DNA of 64,000 bases, taken from the NCBI RefSeq assembly GCF_019104765.1, contig NZ_JAHRXJ010000004.1:124001-188000 (forward strand), read 5' to 3'. Position 1 is the stretch's first letter; the number at the start of each line of letters is the position of its first letter. Positions 29,254 to 37,692 of the stretch are shown here, one piece after another. Below the pieces are notes generated by a model. The model did not search any database. It saw only the letters and a program-made list of their open reading frames with translations, and was not told the DNA's origin. This stretch comes from Synechococcus sp. HK05 (GTDB taxonomy: Bacteria > Cyanobacteriota > Cyanobacteriia > PCC-6307 > Cyanobiaceae). A program made the translations under genes and the position numbers.

Positions 29254-30048
29254 ATGTCGCCTGCCACCCCCAGCCCCTGCTTCAACCTCGAGAACGTGAG
29301 CATCAGCTACGGCAGCAACGTGGCTGTGCGGGGTGTGTACATGGAGGTGCCCCGCGGCAAGGTCACCGCCTTTATCGGTCCATCCGGGTGTGGCAAGAGC
29401 ACGGTGCTGCGCTCCCTCAACCGCATGAACGACTTGATCGAGGGATGCAGCCTGAAGGGGCGCGTGCTGTTCGACAACCAAGACCTCTACGCCCGGGATG
29501 TGGATCCGGTGGAAGTGCGGCGGCGCATTGGCATGGTGTTCCAGAAGCCGAACCCCTTCCCGAAGAGCATCTACGAAAACATCGCCTTCGGCGCCCGCAT
29601 CAATGGTTTCAAAGGAGATATGGATGAATTGGTGGAGCGCTCCCTGCGCAAAGCGGCCCTGTGGGATGAAACCAAAGACAAGCTCAAGGTGAGCGGCTAT
29701 TCGCTCTCTGGCGGGCAGCAGCAGCGGCTGTGCATTGCCCGGGCGATTGCGATCGAGCCGGAAGTGATCCTGATGGATGAACCCTGCTCAGCGCTCGACC
29801 CGATCTCCACGTTGAAAATCGAGGAGATGATGCATGAGCTCAAGAAGAGCTACACGATTGTGATCGTGACCCACAACATGCAGCAGGCGGTCCGCGTCAG
29901 CGACATGACCGGCTTTTTCAACGTCACCCCCAATCCCGACAGCGACGGCAAGGTGGGCTGCCTGGAGGAATTCGCCGAGACCGAACTGATCTTCAACGCC
30001 CCCAAACAAAAAGCCACCCAGGATTACGTCACCGGCCGGTTCGGCTGA
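29254..30048 (+). CDS. pstB: phosphate ABC transporter ATP-binding protein PstB
   Basis: ATPase that powers the PstCA channel. The 264 residues contain Walker A (GPSGCGKST at about 44-52), Q-loop ([21 protein letters not shown]), the ABC signature [16 protein letters not shown], Walker B ([13 protein letters not shown]) and the H-loop ([15 protein letters not shown]). The NRMNDLI segment after Walker A is characteristic of PstB. Last gene of the pstCAB set; a convergent tRNA-Ser follows. Confidence 0.97.
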   Translation: MSPATPSPCFNLENVSISYGSNVAVRGVYMEVPRGKVTAFIGPSGCGKSTVLRSLNRMNDLIEGCSLKGRVLFDNQDLYARDVDPVEVRRRIGMVFQKPNPFPKSIYENIAFGARINGFKGDMDELVERSLRKAALWDETKDKLKVSGYSLSGGQQQRLCIARAIAIEPEVILMDEPCSALDPISTLKIEEMMHELKKSYTIVIVTHNMQQAVRVSDMTGFFNVTPNPDSDGKVGCLEEFAETELIFNAPKQKATQDYVTGRFG

Positions 30049-30082
30049 TCCAAAAGATTGAGACCAGGCTGGCTGTCGACAT

Positions 30083-30104
30083 AAAAAAACCGCCCTGGGG
30101 GCGG
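30083..30104 (-). terminator. intrinsic terminator of tRNA-Ser
   Basis: A 6-bp G/C stem (CCGCCC/GGGCGG, 30090-30104) with a 3-base loop, followed on the minus strand by a run of seven T (complement of 30083-30089). It lies about 22 bp beyond the 3' end of the tRNA gene and so terminates that transcript. It has no T-run on the plus side for pstB. Confidence 0.8.
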
Positions 30105-30125
30105 CTGGTCCGAAGACCTTAGAAA

Positions 30126-30212
30126 CGGAGAGGGAGGGATTCGAACCCTCGATAGAGTTGCCCCTATACAGCATTTCCAGTGCTGCGCCTTCGACCACTC
30201 GGCCACCTCTCC
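30126..30212 (-). tRNA. tRNA-Ser (anticodon GGA)
   Basis: An 87-nt class II tRNA on the minus strand. The acceptor arm pairs GGAGAGG with CCTCTCC, with discriminator G. The D arm has GCCGAGTGGTCGAAGGC, and the anticodon arm is a CAGCA/TGCTG stem around loop CTGGAAA, giving anticodon GGA for UCC/UCU serine codons. A long variable arm (TAGGGGCAACTCTA) is typical of tRNA-Ser, and the T arm contains GGTTCGAATCC. No CCA is encoded. Confidence 0.97.
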
Positions 30213-30308
30213 GCGGGAGGGGGGCTTTTGCTGCGTCAACAGGTGACGCGGCTGCGCGGGGCAACGTTGAGAATGTAGCAGTCACCACGTCGTTCGCTGG
30301 TTGCGGCT

Positions 30309-30674
30309 ATGCGCACCTTTCCCATCACGGTCCACTGGCGCCAGGAGAACCGCACCATCGCCCTGGACGTGCCGGAAGGGGAGTACATCCTGCGCAGCTT
30401 CGAGCAGCAGGGTGAACCGCTGCCTTTCAGCTGCCGCAACGGCTGCTGCACCGCCTGCGCCGTGCGCGTGCTGGAGGGGTCCATCGATCAGCGCGAAGCC
30501 CTGGGCCTGTCGCGCGAGATTCGCGCCAAGGGATACGGCCTGTTGTGTGTGGCCAGGGCCACCGGTCCGCTGGAGGTGGAAACCCAGGATGAAGACGAGG
30601 TGTACGAGCTGCAGTTCGGCCGCCACTTCGGCCGTGGCAAGGTGCGTGCCGGCCTACCCCTCGAGGAGGAATGA
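30309..30674 (+). CDS. 2Fe-2S plant-type ferredoxin with C-terminal extension
   Basis: A one-electron carrier of 121 residues. The cluster ligands follow C-x4-C-x2-C-x29-C exactly: C42, C47, C50 and C80. It keeps the ferredoxin order (a FSCRNGCCTACAVRV loop, then a helix and GLLCVA) but lacks the high sequence similarity of the major photosynthetic ferredoxin. The last 25 residues (FGRHFGRGKVRAGLPLEEE) extend past the normal end, so it is one of the minor cyanobacterial ferredoxins whose partner is unknown. The stop overlaps the start of the next gene (ATGA). Confidence 0.9.
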   Translation: MRTFPITVHWRQENRTIALDVPEGEYILRSFEQQGEPLPFSCRNGCCTACAVRVLEGSIDQREALGLSREIRAKGYGLLCVARATGPLEVETQDEDEVYELQFGRHFGRGKVRAGLPLEEE

Positions 30675-31573
30675 GCACACCTGAGCAGCAGCGGCTCTCG
30701 GATCAGAGCGCCGAAGCCAGTGGGCTGAGGCCTGGTGAGCTGGAACAGCTCGCCGATGTGGCCCGCCGAGCCGCAGAAGCGGGAGCGGCGCAACTGCTGC
30801 ACCACTTTGGCCGCTTGGAATCCATCCGCGAAAAGGGGCGCGCCGGGGATCTGGTCACCGAGGCTGATGTGGCCGCCGAGCAGGCGGTGCTGGAGGTGCT
30901 GGAGCACGACACGCCAGAGCTGGGGGTGCTTGCCGAGGAGAGCGGACGCCGGCCCGGCCAGGGCTCAGCCCTGGAGTGGTGCGTGGATCCCCTCGATGGC
31001 ACCACCAATTACGCCCACCGCTATCCCTTTTTCGGCACCTCGATCGGCCTCACCTGGAACGGCCAGCCGCTGCTGGGGGCCTTGGCCGTGCCGGCGCTGC
31101 AACAGCTGTATTGGGCCGCTCCAGGGCTCGGGGCCTGGTGCAACGGCAGCCGCATCCAGGTGAGCCAGTGCTCGAGCCTCGCCAGCTCCCTGTTGGTCAC
31201 CGGCTTTGCCTACGACCGGCACGAGCGTCTGGATAACAACTACGCCGAATTCGCCTGGTTTACCCACCGCACCCGCGGCGTCCGCCGGGGCGGTGCGGCG
31301 GCCGTGGATCTGGCGTTTGTGGCCGACGGCCGCCTCGATGGCTACTGGGAGCGCGGCTTGTCTCCGTGGGACCTGGCGGCTGGCGTTGCCCTTGTGGAGC
31401 AGGCCGGGGGCGTGGTGTGCGCCTACGACGGCAGCCCCGCTCGACTGGCGGATGGGCGCTTGATCGCCTGCAGCCCCGGCTTGCGCCAAGCGTTGATCGA
31501 TGGACTGGCCGCTTGCCAGCCGCTGAGCGGCGCCAGCTTTGGTGCACCGGAACTCGACAGGGCCGCTCCATAG
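30671..31573 (+). CDS. inositol monophosphatase family phosphatase
   Basis: A Mg-dependent, Li-sensitive phosphatase family member of 300 residues. Family motifs are visible: GDLVTEADVAAE (first metal site), the glutamate in LAEESG, WCVDPLDGTTNYAHRYPFF (DPxDGT) and the late WDLAAGVALVEQAGG (WD motif). Substrates in this family include inositol phosphates, PAP, fructose-1,6-bisphosphate and histidinol phosphate. It lies 30 bp upstream of hisZ on the same strand, so a histidinol-phosphatase role is a testable possibility. Start overlaps the ferredoxin stop by 4 bp. Confidence 0.9.
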   Translation: MSTPEQQRLSDQSAEASGLRPGELEQLADVARRAAEAGAAQLLHHFGRLESIREKGRAGDLVTEADVAAEQAVLEVLEHDTPELGVLAEESGRRPGQGSALEWCVDPLDGTTNYAHRYPFFGTSIGLTWNGQPLLGALAVPALQQLYWAAPGLGAWCNGSRIQVSQCSSLASSLLVTGFAYDRHERLDNNYAEFAWFTHRTRGVRRGGAAAVDLAFVADGRLDGYWERGLSPWDLAAGVALVEQAGGVVCAYDGSPARLADGRLIACSPGLRQALIDGLAACQPLSGASFGAPELDRAAP

Positions 31574-31603
31574 GATCAGCCCCAGTTTGAGCGCATTGAT
31601 CCG

Positions 31604-32782
31604 ATGGCCCTGCAACCCGCTGCCGGCGCCAGGGATCTCAATCCGCGCGAGGTGGATGGCAACCGCTGGCTGTGCGACCAGCTCGCCGATGTGTACCGGC
31701 GCTGGGGGTATGCCGAAGTCGCCCCACCGCTGGTGGAGCGGCTTGAAACCCTCGAAGCCGGTGGTGGCATTCGCGATCGCGACCTGGTGCGGCTGGCTTC
31801 GGATGAGCCCCTGGGCCTGCGGCCGGAGATGACCGCTTCGATCGCCCGGGCCGCCTGCACACGGCTCGCCAGCCGGCCGCGCCCCCTGCGCCTGTGGAGC
31901 AGTGGTGCGGTGTTCCGCAGCGCCCTCAACGACGTGGGCCAACCCCGCTTAGACGAGCGCTTGCAAAGCGGGGTGGAACTGCTGGGTGCCGATGCCAGTC
32001 AGGCCTTGGTGGCGGATGCGGAGCTGCTGAGACTGTTGCTCGCCTGCTTGCGCCAACTGCAGATCACCGCGGCGCATCAACCCACGCTGCTGCTCGGCCA
32101 CCACGGCATCCTCAGTGCGCTGCTCGATCAAGTGCCCGCGCAACAGCGTCTCGCCACGCGGCAGGCCCTGATCAATTTCGATCCATTGGCCCTGGCGGAG
32201 CTGGAATTCCCCGGTCACCAGCGCCAGGGTCTGCAACAGCTCCTGCGGCTGCGGGGTGACACCAAGGCGGTGCTCTATCAACTGGAGCAGCTGCTGGGCC
32301 CCTCCAGCCTTCTGGAGCAATTGGCGGGCACCTTGAGCAGCGTGGCCGACGTGGCATCGCAGCAAGGCGTGAGGCTCCAGCTCGATCCAAGCTTCCAACC
32401 CCATTTCGACCTCTACGACGGGCTGGTGCTGAAGCTGGTCTGCCAAGGCTCGGTGGCGCCGGTAGCGCTGGCCAACGGCGGGCGGTACGACGCCCTGGTG
32501 GCCCGCTTCGGCGGCGCAGCCGGCGGCATGGGCTTCAGCTTCGATGTGGAGGCGATTCGCGACCTGATCGGCACCGACGCCAGTGCCCCCCAGCGCCCTG
32601 CCGCCACGCTGGTCGCCTACAGCGCATCCAGCCAGCTGAGCGAAGCGCTCGATCAACTGGAAGCCCTGCACCGGGAGGGAACCCGGGCTGAATTGCTGCA
32701 GAGCCCTTGCACCACCCGCTCCGCCGCCGAAGCGATCGCTGCAGAGCGCGGCTGCGCCGCCTGCCACTGGGTTGGTTCCTAG
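31604..32782 (+). CDS. hisZ: ATP phosphoribosyltransferase regulatory subunit
   Basis: HisZ is a catalytically inactive relative of histidyl-tRNA synthetase that binds and regulates the short-form HisG at the first step of histidine synthesis. The 392 residues show class II synthetase motif 2 (LWSSGAVFRSA, then RLDERLQSGVELLGA) and the GGRYDALVARFGG motif near the end of the catalytic fold, without the anticodon-binding domain of HisRS. HisG must be encoded elsewhere. It follows the IMPase-family gene by 30 bp. Confidence 0.93.
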   Translation: MALQPAAGARDLNPREVDGNRWLCDQLADVYRRWGYAEVAPPLVERLETLEAGGGIRDRDLVRLASDEPLGLRPEMTASIARAACTRLASRPRPLRLWSSGAVFRSALNDVGQPRLDERLQSGVELLGADASQALVADAELLRLLLACLRQLQITAAHQPTLLLGHHGILSALLDQVPAQQRLATRQALINFDPLALAELEFPGHQRQGLQQLLRLRGDTKAVLYQLEQLLGPSSLLEQLAGTLSSVADVASQQGVRLQLDPSFQPHFDLYDGLVLKLVCQGSVAPVALANGGRYDALVARFGGAAGGMGFSFDVEAIRDLIGTDASAPQRPAATLVAYSASSQLSEALDQLEALHREGTRAELLQSPCTTRSAAEAIAAERGCAACHWVGS

Positions 32783-32808
32783 GATCCGCGCACTCGCAGC
32801 GCTGCCCA

Positions 32809-33033
32809 ATGGCCCACACGATCGTCACCGACATCTGCGAAGGGGTGGCCGATTGCGTGGATGCCTGCCCGGTGGCCTGCATCAACCCAGGCAGTGGGGC
32901 CAACGCCAAGGGCACAGCCTTCTACTGGATCGATTTCGACACCTGCATCGACTGCGGTATTTGCCTGCAGGTGTGTCCTGTGGCCGGAGCGATCGTGCCT
33001 GAAGAGAAACCGGATCTGCAGCGGGTGGGCTGA
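32809..33033 (+). CDS. 2x[4Fe-4S]-type ferredoxin
   Basis: A 74-residue ferredoxin with eight cysteines. The second cluster is canonical (C46-x2-C49-x2-C52-x3-C56-P). The first set has C16, C20 and C24 with C10 in place of the usual CxxCxxC spacing, as in bacterial seven- or eight-iron ferredoxins. A charged spacer (GSGANAKGTAFYWIDFDT) lies between. The partner is unknown. ATG 32809 gives a short N-terminus in line with the family. Fourteen bases separate it from the DUF3598 gene. Confidence 0.92.
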   Translation: MAHTIVTDICEGVADCVDACPVACINPGSGANAKGTAFYWIDFDTCIDCGICLQVCPVAGAIVPEEKPDLQRVG

Positions 33034-33047
33034 GAACGGGTCTGCTC

Positions 33048-33851
33048 ATGTCGAGTCAGTGGGACAACTTTCTGCGCAACCTGGGGGAGTGGCGCGGCAG
33101 CTTCGCCAGCCTTGACGCCAACGGCGCCGTGGTGGAGTCGACAGCCTCCATCCTCACGCTGGAGCAGGGCGAGGACGAGCGCTTGGTGCACTTCCGCCTG
33201 CGGCGCTTCGCCGATGGCGACCTGAACGGCGAACCCAGCCGCGACATGAGCGAGGACTACCGCAACCTCGGGCGGCAGGTGGTGTTCTTCGAGAGCGGCA
33301 CCTTCTGCAAAGGCCGCCTGCAGGTGGCGCCGGGCACGCCCTTCGGCGGCGAGTTCGGCTTCATCTGCGGCGACCGCCGCCATCGCCTAGTGCAGCTGCA
33401 CAACGATGACGGCGGCTTCGCCAACCTTGTGCTGATCCGTGAATTCAGGGCTGGCAGTAACGCCCAGGAACTCCCGGCCCTCACGCCGGATCAACTCCTC
33501 GGCAGCTGGAGTGGCATGGCCGCCACGATCACGGCCGATTGGCCTGAACCCGACCAGGCCGCTTGCCGCTTCGAGGTGAGTGCCACCACACCCGGCAGCC
33601 TGCACATCCAAACGAACCTGGGGGGACAGAGCGAGAGCGTGGAGGCCGGCAACACCGATCCGCTGCTGCAGCTCACCTGGATGGCGGATGGCGGGTATCA
33701 CCTCACCCCGCGCCATGTGGACCACCGCAGCGCTTTTGCGGTGGAGGCCGGTTGGCTCAGCGCACCCGATCGGCTCGAACGGCTGATCCGCCGCTACGAC
33801 GCCAGCGGCGCCTGGACCTCAGCCACCCAGATCATCGCCACGCGTGACTGA
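33048..33851 (+). CDS. DUF3598 (lipocalin-like) protein
   Basis: This 267-residue protein fits DUF3598, a lipocalin-like family common in cyanobacteria. It starts with a SQWDNFLRNLGEWRGSF helix-strand typical of the family, with a second lipocalin-like half from about residue 150 (LLGSWSGMAATI). The fold is shared with CpcS-type bilin lyases, but lyase activity is not implied by what I see. No signal peptide. The end overlaps the small downstream gene by 8 bp, so they are co-translated. Confidence 0.75.
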   Translation: MSSQWDNFLRNLGEWRGSFASLDANGAVVESTASILTLEQGEDERLVHFRLRRFADGDLNGEPSRDMSEDYRNLGRQVVFFESGTFCKGRLQVAPGTPFGGEFGFICGDRRHRLVQLHNDDGGFANLVLIREFRAGSNAQELPALTPDQLLGSWSGMAATITADWPEPDQAACRFEVSATTPGSLHIQTNLGGQSESVEAGNTDPLLQLTWMADGGYHLTPRHVDHRSAFAVEAGWLSAPDRLERLIRRYDASGAWTSATQIIATRD

Positions 33852-34032
33852 CTCCACCGACCAGGATCGGCTGCAGCAGCTGGGCCGCTTCGGGCTTCGA
33901 GCCCTGCGCATCGCCGCCAGCACCGTGTCGCTGATTGAACTGCTCCGCTCCGAGTGGACTGGGGGCATCGCCGCCGGCGTGGCCTGGCTGGTGTTTGTTC
34001 AGGTGGAACGGCGCGTCGTCCCCCCCAGCTGA
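33844..34032 (+). CDS. small protein, one predicted membrane segment
   Basis: A 62-residue product from a GTG start that overlaps the stop of the DUF3598 gene. A charged N-terminal helix (TDSTDQDRLQQLGRFGLRALRIA) is followed by a moderately hydrophobic stretch (about 41-54, GIAAGVAWLVFVQV) and a basic end. I do not recognise a family. The overlap and sensible composition argue for a real gene. Confidence 0.55.
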   Translation: MTDSTDQDRLQQLGRFGLRALRIAASTVSLIELLRSEWTGGIAAGVAWLVFVQVERRVVPPS

Positions 34033-34105
34033 GGGGTCGGTTTCCTGCCCATCGCGCCCCCTTGGCGGGCTGCCCTGATCCAGAGGAATCTGGTGCCACG
34101 TTGCG

Positions 34106-36022
34106 TTGAACGCTGTGGTGCTGCAGGCAGAACAGGGCCAGATCCAGATCCACACCGAGAACATCTTCCCGATCATCAAAAAGGCCGTCTACAGCGGCCA
34201 TGAGGTGTTCCTGCGGGAGCTGGTAAGCAACGGCGTGGATGCGATCAGCAAGCGCCGCATGGCGGCCATGGCCGGCGATTGCAGCGAGGGCAGCGAGGGC
34301 AAGATCTCAATCCGCATCGACCGCGAAGCCAAGACCCTCACCATCTCCGACAACGGCATCGGCATGAGCGCCGATGAGGTGAAGCGCTACATCAACCAGG
34401 TGGCCTTCTCCAGCGCCGAAGATTTTCTCGAGAAGTACAAGCAGGAAGACGACGCCATCATTGGCCACTTCGGCCTGGGCTTCTACTCCAGCTTCATGGT
34501 GGCCAAGCAGGTGGAGCTGGTCACGCTGTCGGCCCGCGAGGGCAGTGAAGCGGTGCGTTGGAGCTGCGATGGCTCCCCCAACTTCAGCCTTGAGGCGGCG
34601 GAGCGATCGGAACCCGGAACCGATGTGATCCTGCACCTCATGGATGAGGAAGAGGAGTACATCGAGCCGGCGCGCATCCGCACGCTGATCACCACCTACT
34701 GCGACTTCATGCCGGTGGAGGTGCAGCTCGAGGGTGAAACCGTGAACAAGCGGGAAGCCCCCTGGCGCAAGAGCCCCCGCGACCTCACCGACAACGACTA
34801 CATCGAGCTCTACCGCTACCTCTATCCCTTCCAGGGCGATCCGCTGCTCTGGGTGCACCTCAACACCGACTACCCCTACAACCTGCAGGGCATTCTCTAT
34901 TTCCCGAAGTTCAGCGGCCGCGCCGACTGGGAGAAAGGCGAGATCAAGCTCTACTGCAACAACGTGTTCGTGAGCGACTCGATCAAGGAGGTGGTGCCCC
35001 GCTACCTGCTGCCCCTGCGGGGCGTGATCGATTCGCCCGATATCCCGCTGAATGTGAGCCGCTCAGCCCTGCAGACCGACCGGCGCGTGCGCTCCATCGG
35101 CGGTTTCGTGGCCAAGAAGGTGGCGGATCGGCTCAAGCAGTTGCACCGCGATGAGCCCAAGCGCTACGCCGAGATCTGGGAATCCCTGGCCCCCTTCATC
35201 AAGATCGGCGCCATGGAAGACGACAAGTTCGCCGAGCAGGTGGCGGATCTGGTGTTGTTTGGAACCACAGCGGCGTCGGGCGACGGCGACAGCCCTGACC
35301 CCATCCCCGGCGAGAACAACAAAGCCTTCACCACCCTGGCCGGCTACCGCTCCCGCCTAAGCCCAGACAACGACAAGCGCATCCTCTATTGCACCGATGA
35401 GGCAGGTCAGGCCGGTGCCCTCGCCCTCTGGAAGGGGCAGGGCGCTGAGGTGCTCTTGGCCGATACCTTCATCGATACCCAGTTCATCCCTTGGCTGGAA
35501 TATCGCCATGAAGAGCTGAAATTCCAGCGGGTCGACAGCGAACTCGATGACTCCCTGCAGGAGAAGGAGAGCGAACTCGCCGATGCCGACGGCAAAGACA
35601 GTTCGGAGAAGGTGCGCGACCTGTTCAAGAGCGCCTTGAACAATGACAAGGTGACCATTCAGGTGCAGGCCCTCAAGGGCGACAACGCCCCCGCCGCCCT
35701 GATCCTGTTGCCGGAGCAGATGCGCCGCATCAACGACATGGGCGCCCTGATGGAGCAGCGCCTCCCCGGCCTGCCCGATCACCACGTGCTGCTGGTGAAC
35801 CGCAAGCACCGTCTGGTGGAAGGTCTGCTCAAGCTCTCCGCCGGCTCGGTGATCACCGGTGGCGGCGCCAGCTCCCCCAGCCAACAGCTGGCGGATGACC
35901 TCAGCCGTCACGTGTATGAAATGGCACGCCTGGCCGTGGGCGGCCTGGAGCCGAATCAACTCGCCGGCTTCCAGCAACGCAGCTGCGATCTGATGGGTCA
36001 GTTGATGGATCGGGGGCTCTAG
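34106..36022 (+). CDS. htpG: chaperone protein HtpG (Hsp90)
   Basis: ATP-dependent chaperone of 638 residues. The GHKL ATPase domain is at the N-terminus: QIHTENIFPIIKKAVYSG, FLRELVSNGVDAISKRR, ISDNGIGMSADEVKRYIN and GHFGLGFYSSFMV. The middle domain contains GVIDSPDIPLNVSRSALQ and the C-terminal dimerisation domain follows. The start is uncertain: TTG 34106 gives the longest frame, while GTG 34115 and 34118 are in-frame alternatives that would match typical short N-termini. In cyanobacteria HtpG is tied to stress and phycobilisome assembly. Confidence 0.96.
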   Translation: MNAVVLQAEQGQIQIHTENIFPIIKKAVYSGHEVFLRELVSNGVDAISKRRMAAMAGDCSEGSEGKISIRIDREAKTLTISDNGIGMSADEVKRYINQVAFSSAEDFLEKYKQEDDAIIGHFGLGFYSSFMVAKQVELVTLSAREGSEAVRWSCDGSPNFSLEAAERSEPGTDVILHLMDEEEEYIEPARIRTLITTYCDFMPVEVQLEGETVNKREAPWRKSPRDLTDNDYIELYRYLYPFQGDPLLWVHLNTDYPYNLQGILYFPKFSGRADWEKGEIKLYCNNVFVSDSIKEVVPRYLLPLRGVIDSPDIPLNVSRSALQTDRRVRSIGGFVAKKVADRLKQLHRDEPKRYAEIWESLAPFIKIGAMEDDKFAEQVADLVLFGTTAASGDGDSPDPIPGENNKAFTTLAGYRSRLSPDNDKRILYCTDEAGQAGALALWKGQGAEVLLADTFIDTQFIPWLEYRHEELKFQRVDSELDDSLQEKESELADADGKDSSEKVRDLFKSALNNDKVTIQVQALKGDNAPAALILLPEQMRRINDMGALMEQRLPGLPDHHVLLVNRKHRLVEGLLKLSAGSVITGGGASSPSQQLADDLSRHVYEMARLAVGGLEPNQLAGFQQRSCDLMGQLMDRGL

Positions 36023-36036
36023 GTCGGCTCCCCGAT

Positions 36037-36118
36037 TTGACATCCCCGGGGCTTCAGGGGAAGGTGGAAACAGCCCGCTCAGGCCACCTTTCCCTGTTGT
36101 GCCGGTGAACACCGGCAC
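36037..36118 (+). promoter_or_regulatory. ggpS upstream region with two inverted repeats
   Basis: The 170-bp gap before ggpS holds a perfect TTGACA (36037-36042) without a good -10 at 17 bp. Next comes a 13-bp inverted repeat (arms 36055-36067 and 36084-36096, one G-U wobble, 16-base loop). Last is a perfect 9-bp repeat, GTGCCGGTG and CACCGGCAC (36099-36107 and 36110-36118), around AA. The first could form a stable mRNA hairpin. The second has a 2-base centre and looks more like a dimeric operator. I know of no named element with this layout; a control role on ggpS is an inference. Confidence 0.5.
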
Positions 36119-36192
36119 GGTGGCCAGGGCCGATCACTGATGCCAACCGGCGTCCGACGGCCCCATGAGCTGCAGTCCCTTGAATGCGCAGC

Positions 36193-37692
36193 ATGCCGAG
36201 TTCCTTCGTGTTGGTCTATCACCGCTCACCTTTTGATGAGGTGATCGACTCCGAAGGGCAGCGTCAGTGGCAGGACCAGAAAAGTCCAAACGGGATCATC
36301 CCCACGCTGCGCAATTTGTTCCGCTCACAGCCCTCCGGCACCTGGATTGCCTGGCGCGAGGACGCGGCGACCGATGCGGAGGATGAAACCCTCACGGTTG
36401 ATGCGTCGGTGGATGGTGCGCCGCCGATTCGCTTGCGCCGGATTCCCCTGCGCAAGCAGCAGATCGGTAGCTTCTATCACGTGACCTCAAAAGAATCGAT
36501 CTGGCCGATTCTGCATAGCTTCCCCGGCTTCTTTGAGGTGAACAATGCCGACTGGAAAACCTTCCAAGACGTGAACCGGCGCTTCGCTGAAGCGGCCTGC
36601 AAGGAAGCGGCACCCGGTGCTTCCATCTGGATTCACGATTACAACCTCTGGCTCACACCCGGCTACATCCGGGAGCTGCGGCCTGACGTCAAGATCAGCC
36701 TGTTTCACCACACACCCTTCCCGAGCAGTGATGTGTTCAGCATCCTGCCCTGGCGCGAGGAAATCCTCGAAAGTCTGCTGAGCTGTGATGCTGTGGGCTT
36801 CCACATCCCGCGCTACGCCGAAAACTTCGCCCGAGCCGCCAGCAGTCTGCTCGCAGTGGAGAAAGGTCCGAAAACCACCGTTGCCTCCCACTTCCTGCCC
36901 TGCGGCAGCGCCCTCGCCCAACCCGATGCCACGCCTTGGATCGAGTACCGCGGACGGCGCGTGCAACTGGTGTCCACGCCGGTGGGCACCAGTCCAGAGG
37001 TGATCACCACCCTGCGCAACAGCGCGGGCGTGCAACAGCTGATCAGCGAGATCGAGGAGGGCAGCAAGCGGGGTCGCCGCTTGATCCTCTCCGCCAGCCG
37101 GGTGGACTACACCAAGGGCAATCAGGAACTGCTCCTCGCCTACGAACGGCTGATGGAACGGCGCCCTGATCTGCACGGCGAGGTGGTGCTGGTGCTTGCC
37201 TGCGTGGCTGCCAATTCCGGGATGAAGGTGTACACAGACACCCAGCGCAGCATCGAGGAGATGGTGGGCCGCATCAACGGCCGATTCAGCCGCATCGACT
37301 GGGTGCCGATTCGTCTCACCACCCAGCGCATTCCCTACGAGGAAATGGTGGCCTGGTTTGCCTCCGCCGACATCTGCTGGATCACACCACTGCGCGATGG
37401 CCTGAATCTGGTGGCTAAGGAATATGCCGCAGCTCGGAAAGGCAAGGGGGGCACGCTTGTGCTCTCCGAATTCACTGGAGCCTCCGTGGTGATGAAGGGT
37501 GCTGTGCTCACCAATCCCTATTCCCATCGCCGCATGGATGAGGCGATTGAAGCGGCCCTGGCGATGCCTCCTGAACAGCAGTCGAGCCGTATGGCCTCGA
37601 TGGTGCAGGCGGTGGAGCGCCTCAGCGTGGACAACTGGGCTGAGGAACAGCTGCGGGCCATCCAACCGATGCAACCGGCGCTCATCGCTTGA
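36193..37692 (+). CDS. ggpS: glucosylglycerol-phosphate synthase
   Basis: GgpS joins ADP-glucose and sn-glycerol-3-phosphate to glucosylglycerol-phosphate, the committed step to the osmolyte glucosylglycerol. The 499-residue protein is a GT20 enzyme related to trehalose-6-phosphate synthase: WIHDYNLWLTPGYIRELRPD acceptor region, LFHHTPFPSSDVFSILPWRE, and the donor-binding ASRVDYTKGN, TPLRDGLNLVAKEY and LSEFTGA. MPSSFVLVYHRSPFDEV at the start resembles GgpS rather than OtsA. ATG 36193 was chosen over 36184 for that reason. Its stop overlaps the ggtB start (TGATG), so it heads the ggpS-ggtBCDA operon. Salt activation of GgpS is known in cyanobacteria. Confidence 0.93.
   Translation: MPSSFVLVYHRSPFDEVIDSEGQRQWQDQKSPNGIIPTLRNLFRSQPSGTWIAWREDAATDAEDETLTVDASVDGAPPIRLRRIPLRKQQIGSFYHVTSKESIWPILHSFPGFFEVNNADWKTFQDVNRRFAEAACKEAAPGASIWIHDYNLWLTPGYIRELRPDVKISLFHHTPFPSSDVFSILPWREEILESLLSCDAVGFHIPRYAENFARAASSLLAVEKGPKTTVASHFLPCGSALAQPDATPWIEYRGRRVQLVSTPVGTSPEVITTLRNSAGVQQLISEIEEGSKRGRRLILSASRVDYTKGNQELLLAYERLMERRPDLHGEVVLVLACVAANSGMKVYTDTQRSIEEMVGRINGRFSRIDWVPIRLTTQRIPYEEMVAWFASADICWITPLRDGLNLVAKEYAAARKGKGGTLVLSEFTGASVVMKGAVLTNPYSHRRMDEAIEAALAMPPEQQSSRMASMVQAVERLSVDNWAEEQLRAIQPMQPALIA

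Noticed and set aside
36097-36118. Terminator of htpG
   Set aside because: The dyad has a 2-base centre and no following T-run.
36040-36140. Cobalamin-type riboswitch before ggpS
   Set aside because: Fragments such as AGGGGAA and a GGTG stem look similar, but the conserved B12-box and core order are missing and ggpS has no B12 link.
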